Part shown: positions 1 through 11,065 of the stretch, one piece after another | How the letters are laid out: every line of letters starts with the position of its first letter | Numbering within the stretch: the first letter of the stretch is position 1 | NCBI RefSeq assembly: GCF_027744825.2 | Contig: NC_071339.1 | Span: 27,699,501-27,763,500, forward strand | Length of the DNA stretch: 64,000 bases | Source of the DNA: Synchiropus splendidus | Taxonomy: Eukaryota; Chordata; Actinopteri; Syngnathiformes; Callionymidae | Direction: 5' to 3' | The notes under the pieces: model-generated | Seen by the model: only the letters and a program-made list of their open reading frames with translations | What the model was told of the DNA's origin: nothing | Database searches by the model: none | Program-made: the position numbers and the translations under genes

Positions 1-166
1 ATACTTTTCGCCGTCTCCTGGTATAAAAAACTCAATCGCTGATCGCGGCTACTGGAGCAATTTCAGTGTAAATTTTGTCCTCGATGGAAAGCCGTGTCAT
101 CGGCGGCGTGAATAAATCCAGTTCTGCCAATGTGCATTCAGCAGATTTCTGGTGTAGGAGTGCCAT
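1..166 (-). pseudogene. Major capsid protein, N-terminal fragment (copy A)
   Basis: The start codon is at 164-166 on the minus strand and the reading runs off the left window edge. The sequence matches the first ~55 codons of the 435-aa capsid protein of copy B. A short deletion near base 39 removes residues around the Gly-Gly-Pro that follow the Ile-Ser in copy B, and other substitutions are present. A TATATA motif lies just upstream (175-180), as in copy B. Confidence 0.75.
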
Positions 167-186
167 GTTACTGTATATAAGGTTTT

Positions 187-624
187 TTAAAGTATATCAG
201 AGCTCCCTCTGGACTTCCTCTTGGCCCGTTTGCTTCTGTCAACTGACTTCTTTCTTTTTTTGTTTGTACGTTTATTAGAGCTCTGTGTTACATGTCGTCC
301 TGGAGGGCGTCTCTTTGTTCTTCGTGATAAGACAGCTATACCTCCTGACCCTTCCTGTCTCTGTTGATCGCTCATTCCTCTCATGGTACAGGTGAACATA
401 TCCGAGGCTATGTTACCCACTGCTGATTTGAGATGGGGTTTCGCTATGGCGATACCTCTTTTCAACAAAGGTGATATAAACCGAAACATTTTTGAGAAGA
501 GGGAACCGATGCCTCGTCCGTACATAACCGGGGCACCGTCAAAACCGGGTAGCTCTCCGCCCACCTGTTTTTCATAATATTGTACAACTCTGTGCGGGTC
601 GTCTCTTAAGCCTGCATGAACCAT
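187..624 (-). CDS. Basic core-type virion protein (copy A), intact
   Basis: This 145-aa reading frame is collinear with the 145-aa protein of copy B. I chose the Met-Val-His-Ala start at 624 because copies B and C start there; the frame stays open nine codons further upstream. The N-terminal half contains the conserved stretch YGRGIGSLFSKMFRF followed by an amphipathic segment. The C-terminal third is a Lys/Arg-rich tail (KRTNKKRKK, SKRAKRKSRG). The layout suggests a DNA-binding or membrane-interacting minor virion protein, comparable to adenovirus core or pVI-type proteins, but that is inferred from composition and context. It is one of the few open frames left in copy A. Confidence 0.7.
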   Translation of the reverse strand: MVHAGLRDDPHRVVQYYEKQVGGELPGFDGAPVMYGRGIGSLFSKMFRFISPLLKRGIAIAKPHLKSAVGNIASDMFTCTMRGMSDQQRQEGSGGIAVLSRRTKRRPPGRHVTQSSNKRTNKKRKKSVDRSKRAKRKSRGSSDIL

Positions 625-726
625 TGTGTTTGTTTTTGACTTCGTCTGCAAAGGCTGGTTATCCCTTTGGTGTTGTTGTGATCAATGAATTTCCAGACGT
701 CGATGCAAGGGCTATATAATATCCTC

Positions 727-1591
727 TCAAGTAACAGGTCTAAAGTGTAGAGTCAACACCACCTTTCCAAATGTAAAATTGACTGGTTTGTTAAGATCTG
801 GTTTAATTTGTGTCTGAATATTTTCAATATGGTTCTTGGCAACCGGTAAATAGTAAGCAGGGTTAAAATGCTGTGTGATTATATCTGAGTAACTACCCTT
901 GATTTCCACCGTTCTTAAAAGCGGTGCATATGCATCCTCTACAAGCTGCGGTCTTACAACGTCAGTAGAGATGGTAAAACCCCACTTTTAAATCAACAGG
1001 ATGGGGCGCTCTGAACTCGCAATAAATGATGCAATTAGCAGGATCTACACCTAACATGTAAGCCAAAGGCGAGTTAAAAAGCACTAGGTTCTGACTGTCT
1101 CCTTGAAGATCAATGTTTTGCCGTGCACGGTCAAACAGGAAGCGTATATTCTCATTGTTTTTTTTTTAAAGTTTGCTCCATCTCGGTTGTAATCTGATTA
1201 AGTGAGCTGTAATATCCAACCGTCTTTTTTCCTCTGAGCTGAGGCGCTGGCGTCAGGATCCGGAGCCCAAAGTCTCGCCATGGCTCTATGAAATTCATCT
1301 TTATGAAGCCGCGACGTGTTACCATCTGAATCTGATCCTCTCGGAGCAGCCGTGTTGGTGTTGGAGTCAGCTCCTCTATGGTTTGGTTTCCAGTAAAATG
1401 ACGACGTATCCTCTGGAATATTACGCCACGTGTGAGGGTATGTAATCTCCGTCAAAGCAACCTCCCATTTTCCGTTTAAATCGATATGTTGTGCTAAATG
1501 CGGAAAGTACCAATTGAGTTGTCTTTAAAAACGTTTGCACTGGCGTTTGATGGTAAAGTCACATAGAAGCCCCATTCTTTGAGCCCTACAT
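727..1591 (-). pseudogene. Minor capsid (penton-like) protein, broken (copy A)
   Basis: Homologous to the 313-aa minor capsid protein of copy B along its length. The start would be at 1589-1591. The frame is broken by small indels, for example a changed poly-A/T run near 1160, loss of bases near 1500 and lost segments near 960-1020. Open pieces remain at 1198-1455 and 727-909; the latter preserves the C-terminal segment ending in LHFRPVT. Confidence 0.75.
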
Positions 1592-1625
1592 GATGATATG
1601 ATGCCTGGTGTCAAGGAGGATCGTC

Positions 1626-3231
1626 TTATATATATTTTACATCTGAAGCTTTTACCCAGCTGTTGAATTTTTCAGGCCAGTTCTTCCACTGGACAAAGAC
1701 TTGTCTCTCTCCTTTAACGGCGCGTTCCTTGAGAACGAGTTGTACTTTTTGTAATTCTTGATCATAAAATGACCCCTGGATGGGTTTGCCATCGAAATCT
1801 TTCAATTTATACACAGGCGGGTTGCGATGAATACATTCAGTTATTGTAAATATCTCATCTGTAAAACTCTGCTCGTACTTTTTGTCAAATACACCTCGTA
1901 GTTTTGATATCCTAACATGATCGCCCTCCATAAATTTGGCTTCTGCCGACCTTTTGACGGTCTAATGTAAAGATTGTCAAACACCAATCCAAAGAAATTT
2001 CGACAGGAGGCAAAATTTATTTACTTACTTCCATCTGTGTCATTTTTATACGACTGTGATAGCTGTGATTATAACTCTTTACTAGATCCTGTAAAACCTC
2101 GATGTAACGTTTGTGTAATGTAATGTTTTTAGCTGTAAAATATCTCCACATCAGATTTTTAAGAGTGCGGTTAAATCTCTTTACCACAGGGGCCTTAACG
2201 TCACTCGCTGTTGAAAAATTTCCATCAAAGCCCGGAAACTCTTCTTAAAAAAATTATTTACCGTCATCCGTCTGTAGCTTTGCAGGCGTCTCGCTCTCCT
2301 CCAGCACTGATTCGAACGCCTTCACTGTCTCAATCGCAGTCTTTCTTTTTAAAACGCGTACATAGGCCTTTTTTGAAAATACATCGATAACGGTCAACAA
2401 GTAATTTTGATCGTCGTTATATCTAGCCAATGCCTGCATGTCTTCTGTTCATCACTTTTATGGACAGAATTTCTAGGCGTAGCCAGGGGTTGGAGGGGAT
2501 CCGGTTCGGGAACCACAGAATTTCATCTCTGCTATTTGCGGACGATGTTGTTCTGCTGGCCTCATCGGACCGGGACCTTCAGCATGCACTGGGGGGGTTT
2601 GCAGCCGAGTGTGAAGCGGCCGGGATGAGGATCAGCACCTCCAAGTCTGAGGCCATGGTTCTCGACCGGAATAAGGTGGTTTGCTTTCTCCGGGTCGGTG
2701 GAGAGTTCTTGCCCCAAGTGGTGGAATTTAAGTATCTTGGGGTCTTGTTCTCGAGTGAGGCAAAAGGGGAGCGTGAGATTGATAAACGGGTCGGTGCAGC
2801 GGCAGCAGTGATGCGGTCGCTGTATCGGACCGTCGTGGTGAAGAGGGAGCTGAGTCGCAAGAGGAAGCTCTCGATTTACCGATCGATCTACGTTCCCACC
2901 CTCACCTATGGTCACGAGCTTTGGGTAATGACCGAAAGGATGAGATCGCGGATACAACCGGCTGAAATGAGTTTCCTCCGCCCGGTGGCTGGGCGCACCC
3001 TTAGAGATAGGGTGAGGAGTTCGGTCATCCGGGAGGAGCTCGGGGTGGAGCCGCTGCTCCTCTACATCGAGAGGAACCAGTTGAGGTGGCTCGGGCATCT
3101 GATCCTGGACGCTTCCCTGGGGAGGTGTTCGGGGCATGTCCTACCGGGAGGCGAAGGCGATCCACTCCTCCATAGCTCCCGGGGTGAAGAGGATTGTAAT
3201 AAACTCTTTTAATGATGTGTTTCACCGACAT
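1626..3231 (-). pseudogene. INT: Polinton integrase, interrupted by a LINE fragment (copy A)
   Basis: The N-terminal codons (start 3231) and the C-terminal two thirds (2440 down to 1626) match the copy B integrase. About 165 bp of integrase between them is replaced by ~725 bp of non-LTR retrotransposon sequence in the opposite orientation. Several further indels break the catalytic core. The C-terminal chromodomain keeps the conserved Trp (FNSWVKASD), which copy B has lost, but lacks the short segment before KERAVKGERQ. Confidence 0.85.
2441..3164 (+). mobile_element. Non-LTR retrotransposon (RTE/Rex3-like) reverse-transcriptase fragment
   Basis: Open plus-strand frame with the RT catalytic box FADDVVLLAS, followed by thumb/C-terminal segments of a widespread fish LINE (FKYLGVLFSSE, RWLGHLI). 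It covers the same part of the ORF as the minus-strand fragment at 62083-62805. Both ends stop abruptly inside the LINE ORF and the element's own 3' tail is absent, so this is not a simple target-primed insertion. It replaces part of the copy A integrase. The family assignment is from memory of teleost LINE C-termini. Confidence 0.75.
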
Positions 3232-3349
3232 GTTAAACGAGAAATGAATGAGCTGAGATCCGAATATGCTTCTTAATGTTTTTTATTCAACAGGTTATGT
3301 CAGCATTCGAACGTAATGCTATACGAAGATATAAGATATAAAAAGATAT

Positions 3350-3379
3350 TAAATATATATATACATATATACACATAAA

Positions 3380-3456
<77 letters not shown>
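3350..3456. repeat. (AT)n microsatellite
   Basis: Nearly pure TA dinucleotide tract between the copy A integrase upstream region and a piggyBac fragment. A second tract lies at 3677-3714 on the other side of that fragment. Confidence 0.95.
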
Positions 3457-3459
<3 letters not shown>

Positions 3460-3674
3460 TTGCATTTCACAAAACAGGTACTTGTTTTACTGTCAGATCT
3501 GGCATCTTTTCCATTTCTTCACAACTGTATCCAATGCATCCATTGCAGATTGGTTGGGTGATGTGAGCTTGACCTTTTCAATGACGGCAGTTGCTGGGCA
3601 TCGAGGTGGCCTGGCTCGACTCTGCAGCTTGGTAGTGACAAGTGCTTTGCCAAGTTCTTCCAGGAAAAGCCGAC

Positions 3675-3677
<3 letters not shown>
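3457..3677 (-). pseudogene. piggyBac transposase C-terminal fragment, duplicate of 4654-4876
   Basis: A ~220-bp copy differing at only a handful of positions from the C-terminal coding part of the piggyBac remnant at 4654-4876. On the minus strand it encodes a piggyBac-type FLEEL segment and the start of the C-terminal Cys motif (KRCQI, then a stop). It is bounded on both sides by AT repeats and lies inside the copy A right arm. Confidence 0.65.
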
Positions 3678-3719
<42 letters not shown>

Positions 3720-3721
3720 CA

Positions 3722-4034
3722 CACAGGGTGATATTTATACAGCTGTCCAAACCCCTCCCTTCGTTATTTTCCTTCCAGTTATAAAACAAGGTAGGATAGG
3801 GTTAATTATTCCCCTTCCTGTCATAAAACAAGCGGGGTGGTTACTATTTTAATTTCCTTTTGACATAAAAAAGGGAGAGGGGTATTATTTTAATTACTTT
3901 TTGATATAAAAAGGGGGAGGGGTTGTTATTTTAATTTCTTTTTTATATAAAAAAGGGGCGGGAGGGGTTTTATTACCTCCGGGGGACCATAAAGCAATAC
4001 AGGTTTGACATTTTGGTGTATGCTTCTACTCTCT
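3722..4034. repeat. Polinton terminal inverted repeat (copy A, right end)
   Basis: Contains several imperfect ~40-bp units with TTTTTATATAAAAAGGGGAGGGG-type cores alternating with TTATTTTAATTT, then TTTATTACCTCC and a distal block ending TTTGACATTTTGGTGTA...ACTCTCT. The distal block and the unit structure match both ends of copy B (27701 and 45466). The outermost bases are AG...CT as in Polintons. Confidence 0.88.
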
Positions 4035-6808
4035 CACACCCTTATTTTACAAACCCAGGTCGGTTTCATTTGCCATTAAAAGAAAAGTGGAAATGGAACT
4101 TCAAAGTCTCCACGACCGAACAGCATCCGATTCCAAGAATGGAGGATATGATGTCAAGCCTGGCAGGGGGACAGAAGTTCACAAAACTCAATATGAGCCA
4201 TGCATATCAGCAAATAGTCCTTGAAGAGGAATCAAGGAAGTTTGTGAGTGTCAGCACTCACAAAGGTCTTTTTACATATACACGTCTGCCTTTTGGAGTA
4301 AACTCCAGTCCTGCTATTTTCCAACGCACCATGGAGAATGTACTTCAAGGTATGGCAAATGTGGCAGTGTATTTAGAGGACATTATATTGAGAGGAAGAG
4401 ATGACAGCATCTGCAAACACTCAACGAAGTGCTGCAGAGGTTGGAGGATAAAGGGCTGTGGTTGAAACGGAGCAAGCGTCAGTTCATGGAAAACAAAGTA
4501 ACATTCTTGAGTAATCAAGTGGACAGGACAGGCCTGCATCCAATGTCAGCGAAGGTCAAAGCAGTCCAGGATGCTCTGGTACCATATCTGCCCCATTTTT
4601 CAATGTTCATCTTGTTCAATGCTCTCCACATAATGGACAGAATGTAACAGATGTTATTCTTGCATTTCACAAAACAGGTACTTGTTTTACTGTCAGATCT
4701 GGCATCTTTTCCGTTTCTTCACAATTGTATCCAATGCATCCATTGCAGATTGGTTGGGTGATGTGAGCTTGACCTTTTCAATGACGGCAGTTGCTGGGCA
4801 TCGAGGTGGCCTGGCTCGACTCTGCAGCTTGGGAGTGACAAGTGCTTTGCTAAGTTCTTCCAGGAAAAGCCGACGTCGGTTCCGTTTGAGCAAATATTGA
4901 GCAATGCAGAGGTCTGCCCTGCACCTTCAGAATTTCCTTGGGAAGTTCTGGCTTATTTTTTCTGACTGTTCCCACTGTTCAGCTTTCTATTCTTCAGTTC
5001 ATCTCCAAGGCGATAGGATGTAAATGTAAATGTGACGTCACGTGATTTTATGACATTGCAGCCCTTTATTCATCTCCAGCACCACACGCATCCCCTGATT
5101 CTTCTCGGCTGCTCCTCCAGGTAGCTTTCCACTGTATACGTGCATATTCCCGGCATAGCTAGATTTTGCTTCACAGGCCACCCATATTTTGATGCCATAC
5201 TTGGCGGGCTTGTTAGGCATGTACTGTAAACCTTCTGGAGCTCATTTTTGGTGTGTTTGTCAAAGAGACTACATGAGAACACTGACAAGAACAAGGGAGA
5301 GAAAGTTTCCCCTCTACACACAGCTGGGTCTGAATGGCTATTCAGACAATCAAATCAATCAAAATACACATAGCTGGGCAGTCTAAATAGGTATATCAGA
5401 GAGACATGTTTATTTTGGGTCTGAACAGCCACTTACCCACATTAAAGAATCCGGGTCAAAATGACCTGCAACATCATCTTTGTGTACCAACTCTGTACAG
5501 ACACTTCACTTGACATCAAATTGTCCAGATTTTACACATCTGTTCATGACCCTTAATGAGGAAAAGTCACAAAATTTCATGAAGAAAAAGTCAGGATAAC
5601 CACTACTTTTATGAACACAAAAACGGATATGGGTCAAATTGACCCTAAGCATAATACGAGGGTTAAAGCTTTTCTAGGTTTGCTAAACTTTTATAACAAA
5701 TTCTTGCCGAACTTGTCTACTGTGCCGGCTCCATTACACAAGTTACTGAGGAAAGATGAGAAATGGAGGTGGGCGGTTGAGCAAGAAGAGGCTTTTAAGC
5801 AGGCAAAGAAGTTACTACAAAGCAGTCAAGTGTTGGTTCATTACGATGAACAAAAACAACTGGTACTGTCATGTGATACTTCACCTTATGGGGTGGGGGC
5901 AGTCTTGGCACACAGACTGGAAGGGGGAGCAGAAAACTCATGGGAGGCACAGCTTTTCCTTCATGAAACAGACTGAATAAGGGCTTATGGTCTGTGTACA
6001 AATCACAAATTTAAGTCCACACAAATATTTGTGAAAGTACTGCACCCCAAAAATAACTGCTAAGCCCTCTTTATCCAACTGCAAATAGTTTTTTTCTGCT
6101 GCTGTGAGTGTGTGTGACGCATGAGTTCTCAGAGGATCATGAGATGGGCTATTCTGTTAAGAGCATATGAATATGCCATGGTGTACCGGCGTGGACAGGA
6201 CAATGCAAACGCAGATGCTCTCAGTAGACTTCCACTTCCAGAGAAACTTGGGCATCCAGACTCAGAAGACCAGGTATTATTGGTAGAGCAGGATCAGAGT
6301 TCAGTGGTCAACTCGGAAGAGCTTTGTAGGTGGACCAGTAAAGACCCCGTACTCGCCCGAGAGAATAAATACATACTCAGAGGGTGGCCCTGTAACCTGG
6401 ATGTTGCTTTCAGTCCATACACTATGAAGCAACAGGAGCTGAGTGTACAAGATGGGTGTGTACTGTGGGTGTGCCGTGTGGTGATTCGGGAAAAAGGATG
6501 TGGTCTTACGTGGAAGCAGCATCAATTGCACCCTGAAATGAGTTAAATGAAGGGTTTGGCTCGTAGCTATATGTGGTGGCCTAATATAGACAGTGATATT
6601 GAAAGTTCGGTCAAATCGTGTTCCACTTGTCAGGAACACCAGAACGCTTCGGCCTGTGCACCGCTACACCCGTGGGAGTGACCTGACCAACGGTGACGAC
6701 GACTTTATGTTGATTATGCTGGGCCGTTCATGGGAAAGATGTTCTTGGTGGTGATTGATGCACATTCAAAGTGGTTGGAGGTCTACCCTGTTTCGACAGT
6801 AGAGTTTT
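4035..6808 (+). pseudogene. Ty3/gypsy-type pol remnant (RT, RNase H, integrase), split
   Basis: RT begins in the fingers region (QHPIPRMEDM) and continues through FTKLNMSHAYQQ, LPFGVNSSPAIFQR and a degraded catalytic box (VYLEDIIL, where YxDD is expected) to about 4580. A piggyBac remnant interrupts it. The frame resumes at 5663 with [13 protein letters not shown] (connection) and [15 protein letters not shown] (RNase H). After a degraded gap, ADALSRLP marks the end of RNase H. H2C2-type zinc finger and integrase core motifs (YMWWPNID, CSTCQEHQ, then VDYAGPF in shifted frames) run to about 6808. Stops and frameshifts show it is dead. The 5' side is cut at 4035 by Polinton A. Confidence 0.88.
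4586..5666 (-). mobile_element. piggyBac-like DNA transposon remnant
   Basis: Minus-strand open pieces match a piggyBac/PGBD transposase. NKPAKYGIKIWVACEAKSSY and EKNQGMRVVLEM (5038-5220) belong to the catalytic core; FLEELSKALVTPKLQ and a broken C-terminal Cys motif lie at 4693-4893. The right end reads ...GACCCTAAGCATAATACGAGGG-TTAA (TTAA at 5663-5666), as expected of a piggyBac terminus at a TTAA site inside the Ty3 element. The left terminus and its TTAA are not evident, so the left boundary is approximate. Confidence 0.78.
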
Positions 6809-6993
6809 ATTCAGTTATCGGATAACTTCATAGTCAACAACAGGACTGTCTCCTGCAGAAATGTTGATGGGGAGGAAGTTGAGGTGCATGTTGGATCTGC
6901 TACACCCAAATTTGTAGAAGAAAGTGGAACTGAAACAGTCAAACCAGAAAGTTCAGCATGATCAACATGCTCGGTTCAGAAGTTTTCAGAATA
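6809..6993. other. Unassigned junction sequence
   Basis: Sequence between the Ty3 pol remnant and repeat R1. A short plus-strand open stretch follows the Ty3 segment, but I recognise no family. Confidence 0.4.
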
Positions 6994-7640
6994 GGCGACC
7001 AGGCCCGGAAGAGCGCTCGAGGCCGAGGCGCTGGAAGGAGCGAATTCAATACGAATAATAATAAAAAAAAAGTCAGCCAACTACCCCGGGAGAAGCTGCT
7101 GCCGATGATCGTCCACGCACAGAGCGGCACAAGCGCTAAGTCTCCTGCTGTTAAATCCACTCCTGCGGTGATGCGACAAGTCTCTGCCGTCACTGCGATG
7201 AGACCTCAGTCCTGCCTGAAGTTTCCGTGGTCCAGATGAGCCGCTCCACACCCCTTCAAGTCTCAAGCTTCTTCTCTTGATGTGCCAGATGCGCCGGCTC
7301 CAGCTGGAGTCACTCATTCACGCCTCTGTAATTTCACAATCACATTTTGCGGAGTGCCCTGGCACTTCCAGTGAAGTAGAAAGGCTGGTGTAATATTCCT
7401 GGAATATGTTTGTGTCCAGCTGTCCGTGGAGCCTGCCTCCCTCGCAAACAGTCCTTTAGCACGGGGCAGAAATTTTGAGCGGACCTCCAATCCTGGGGCG
7501 TCCCCCCAAAGCATGGCTACTTCAAGGCTAGCAGGCAGTCCTCTGCCCCCCTAAGTGCAGTTCACTATTCGAAATGCTAAAGCACCCGCAACACTCAAAG
7601 CAAATAATGCCAAATGGGTGTGGACTGCCGTCTGTTGGGT
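6994..7640 (+). repeat. Repeat R1, copy 1 (shared with 63287-64000 and 26815-27050)
   Basis: Begins GAGCGCTCGAGGCCGAGGC, then GGAAGGAGCGAATTCAATA and a short AAT-rich tract. Next come blocks containing CAGTCCTGCCTGAAGTTTCC, TTGCGGAGTGCCCTGGCACT and AGTTCACTATTCGAAATGCT. The same blocks occur in order at 63287-64000, and partly at 26815-27050. It has no coding potential I can support. Because it adjoins DIRS sequence in two places it may be a flanking or terminal part of the same element family. Confidence 0.7.
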
Positions 7641-7649
7641 AAACATCCA

Positions 7650-9505
7650 CTGCTAGTCTCATTCAATCCAGACTATTTCCCGGCGCAGTTCTGACACTCT
7701 ACTGGCACGAGGACCGCACGTGGTCAGGTACGGAGCTTAATAGGTGGAGGGTTTGGATTTGTGGCGCAGCGTTCCCTCTCACTCAGCGGTCATGCGCGAT
7801 GCCCTCGCACCTGGAGCTTGACCTCCCCCTTGAGGAGTGACCATCCCACCCGGCGCTGACAGAGCCGCCATCGCGCAGTAGAATGGTGTCTGCACTGTCG
7901 GCAACCGGCTCATAGCGCTTGAGAACATCATTGCGCTCTTTATGAGCTCCGTGGACTCCCACAGAGATTTTGGAGACACAATAATCCGTGGTGCTCTGCT
8001 CGTGGCGCCTCCTCCACACAAAGCCGCCGCCTGGGGGGAACAGCCGTATAATAGCCGAGCTGATCATCGCCACTCCTCTTGGAGAGACCAGTCGTCTGCT
8101 CTCACCTCTGCTCCCTCCAAAAGCGTAGGAAGAACTTTGTATCTAAAAGTATGCATCTAAACCTAGTCTAACTTGGAAAAAAAATAAGATGCATTACTTT
8201 GGTATCGGGTCTGTTTCTTCTATGCCCAAAATTAGGGTTTATCATCCGCCAAGTTCTCTTCCGGTTCCAGTCAGTCCGAACTCCGGCTTCAAAATTTTTT
8301 TTTTGTTTGACATCGTCTCTGCCTCCTTATACCTGATGCCAGAACTGTCCCTGGGGAAGTTTATGGAGCCAAGACGTTATGTTTTTCCTCAGTTTCGCCA
8401 CAATAAGAAGCATAGGCGTCAAATAACTCTTTGCCGTCTCTCAACAGATCCCGGTTCCAGCCAAAAGTCAGGGGAGTTTCAATTCTGCCATTAACTCTTC
8501 TGATTACTCAGACTCGCCAGTTTTTAGCAGGGGTCGCCACAGGACCGCGAAAGCCACCACTTCAGAGGATCACTCAGTAGGAACTGCGTGCCAGACCTGC
8601 TCTGTTCTCAGCTCCCTCGTGTGATGTCTGAAGCGATGTCTGTCTGTGATTCTGTTCAGAGGCAAGCAGGACATCGTCATCTACAGAGTCATCTCTTTCT
8701 GAGGCTGATTGGGCCGGTCCCTCGGGTCTCCATCTTAGGAGAATCTTGATCAGATCTTGATCTTTGTACACTGCAAGTTTGGGGAACCGAATTCCTCTGA
8801 CGGCTCAGCTGACAAAAGCAAGTGTGTTTTTGAAGAACCAGCGGGACTTGAAGTTCCCAGAGGAGTGGGCACTGTGCACCGATGACCCTTTCGTCCTAGA
8901 CCCGCCCCGGAGTCCGGGTCCGCTCCTGTGCTCAAGGCTCCTATCTTGAAAGAGTATCTTCCGAATTGAAAGAGCCTGTCTCCTCACCTGCCCATATGGA
9001 TCGAGAAAATACACGGTCATTGAAACGGCCTTCAGTTACACAGTCAACCCCCAGGTTCTGCGTCACCACATGGACCTGAGTGAACTCAGAGAACCAGCGG
9101 TCATGTCTGATGGAGGAGGACAGCGCTCTCCTGACAAAGCAAATAATTGAGCTACTGCCAAAGCAATCCTCCTACACTGGATTTTACTCCAGATACTTTC
9201 TGGAACCCAAGAAGACAGGAGAGTGGAGACCTGTTCTGAATCTCAGTCTCCTCAACCAATTCATGACCAGACAGCGGTTCCGGACTACCAGCAGACTCCT
9301 GGAGTGTGAGAGTGGATGACCTCCATAGATCTTGCAGAGGCCTACTTCCACAACACGGTCTCTAGTGTCTAGTGCCTCGTTTTTTCACCAAGTGCGTGGA
9401 GGAGTGGCTCGAACCACTAAGAAGACAGGGTCTGCGGATTCTGACGTACTTGGACTACTGGTTGATTGAGTCCAAACAGGATTCATGAGCGCCCACCAGC
9501 TTAGC
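7650..9505 (+). pseudogene. DIRS retroelement fragment (5' region, gag-like, RT)
   Basis: The 5' part (7750-8160) matches 11460-11920 and the reverse complement of 20340-20790. The middle (8200-8770) is a gag-like coding remnant. From about 8770 the translation follows a DIRS-type reverse transcriptase: LLPKQSSYTGFYSRYFLEPK, EWRPVLNLSLLNQF, then in shifted frames SIDLAEAYFH and ILTYLDYWLIES (YLDD box changed to YLDY). It stops at ~9505, where the tandem array begins. Frameshifts and stops make it non-functional. Confidence 0.8.
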
Positions 9506-9509
9506 TTAA

Positions 9510-11065
9510 GGGGTGTTTCTCGTAGCTGCAGAACAAATTCAATGTCTCCGAAGGGGTTTCAGAGAGTTATCAACATTTTTATGTTTGTTGGTCTGAAAGG
9601 TACAGGTCCCGCGGACTGAAAACACGTTTTCTGCTGTTTAATCTCTGCTCAGGGCTGTCTCAGAACATGAAAATTTCGCCTGGCACGATAGCTGAAGCGG
9701 TCATTCTAGTAGGTGCTGAACTAATTCAACATTTCTGAAGTGGTTGCAGAGTGATAACATTTTTATGTTTGTCAATTCTGAAAACCACCGTCACTCGGGT
9801 GAAAACCTGTTTTTCTGAACAGTTCACTCACTGCTCAGAATAGTGCCAGAACATGAAAATATCAGCTGCAACTGTTGGAAAAAGAGTCTTTCGAGTATAT
9901 TCGGCACTAAATCCACTTTTTTGGACTATTTTCAGGGTGGAATCAACAATTTTTATTCTTCCTGGTCAGAAACCGAACCTCTCTCGGGCTGAAAACGCAT
10001 TTTTGCACTGTTCACTCACTGCTCAACGATGCCTCAGAACATGAAAATTTCACCTGACACTGTAGCAGAAGCTGTCTTTCTAGCAGCAGCAGAACTAATT
10101 CAACCTCTCTGTGTGGTTTCAGAGAGTTATCAGGATTTTAATGCTTGTTCGTCTGAAAACCACCTTTTCGTGGCCTGAATACGTGTTTTCTGCTCGGTTC
10201 ACTTACTGCTTAGGCGGGACTCAGAACATGAAAATGTCACCTCAAACTATAGCAGAAGTGGTATTTCTAGTAGTTGCAGAATTTAATCACGATGTCTGAA
10301 GTGGTTTCAGAGGTAAGTACATTTTTATGTTTGTAAAAATGTAATTACCACAGTCACTTGCGCTGAAAATGCGTTTTCTGCACTGTTCACTCACTGCTAA
10401 GGACTGACTCAGAACATAAAAATTTCACCTGCTACTAAAGCAGACCGGGGTCTTATTAGTAGGTGCCGATCTAATTCAACATGTTAAAATGTTGACTCGT
10501 TCCTGCCTCCTGTGACTTTCACCACTGCACTTGGGTCCTGCTCCACGTCTTGACCCGTGACAGTCAGAAGTGGTTTCAAAGATGTAACAAAATCTTTATC
10601 TTTTTCGGTGTGAAACGCAGCTTCTCTCGGGCAGAAAACGCATTTTTTGCGCTGTTCACTCACTGATCAGAAAAGCCTCGGAACTTGACAATATCACCTG
10701 CAACTATAGGCAAAACGTTTTTAGAGGGTTATCAACTATTGTATTTTTGACAGTCTGAAACCAAGCTTCTCTCAGGCTGAAAATGCATATTCTGCACTGT
10801 TCACTGACTGATCAGAATAATCTCAGAACATAAAAATATCACCTGCCTCTATTCCAGAAGGGGTCTTTCTCATAGCTGCAGAACGAATTCAACCTGTCAG
10901 AAGAGTTATCAACATTTTTATGTTTGTCGGACAAAAAAACACAATCCCTCGCGCTGAAAACGCGTTTTCTGCACTGTTCACTCACTGCTCAGCGATGCCT
11001 CAGAACATGAAAGTTTCGCCTGCAACTACAGAAAAAACACTCTTTCGACTATATTCAACACTAAT
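9510..11065. repeat. Tandem array of ~185-bp repeat (array 1, plus orientation)
   Basis: About eight diverged head-to-tail units. The anchor CTCAGAACATGAAAAT recurs near 9659, 9845, 10033, 10220, 10408, 10675, 10813 and 10999, a spacing of ~185-190 bp. One interval is longer because a ~85-bp retroposon tail (about 10483-10563) is inserted. Other shared blocks are GCTGAAAACGCGTTTTCTGCACTGTTCACTCACTGCTCAG (part) and AATTCAACATTTCTGAAGTGG. No coding content. Confidence 0.88.

Larger units (their letters stand above)
1..4034 (-). mobile_element. Polinton/Maverick copy A, right end, truncated by window edge
   Basis: Right-hand part of a Maverick/Polinton with the same gene order and strand as the right arm of copy B: major capsid start, core protein, minor capsid and integrase, all on the minus strand, ending in a terminal repeat that stops at 4034 (ACTCTCT). 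The next bases, CACACC, are the likely start of a 6-bp target duplication, but the partner end lies outside the window. The two genes nearest the terminus in copy B (273 aa and ~233 codons) are missing here. In their place are AT microsatellites and a piggyBac fragment. Most genes are broken, so this is a dead copy inserted in a Ty3/gypsy pol gene. Confidence 0.9.

Noticed and set aside
9510..11065. CRISPR-like array
   Set aside because: Units of ~185 bp are diverged along their whole length with no short identical repeats separated by unique spacers, and the setting is a vertebrate genome.
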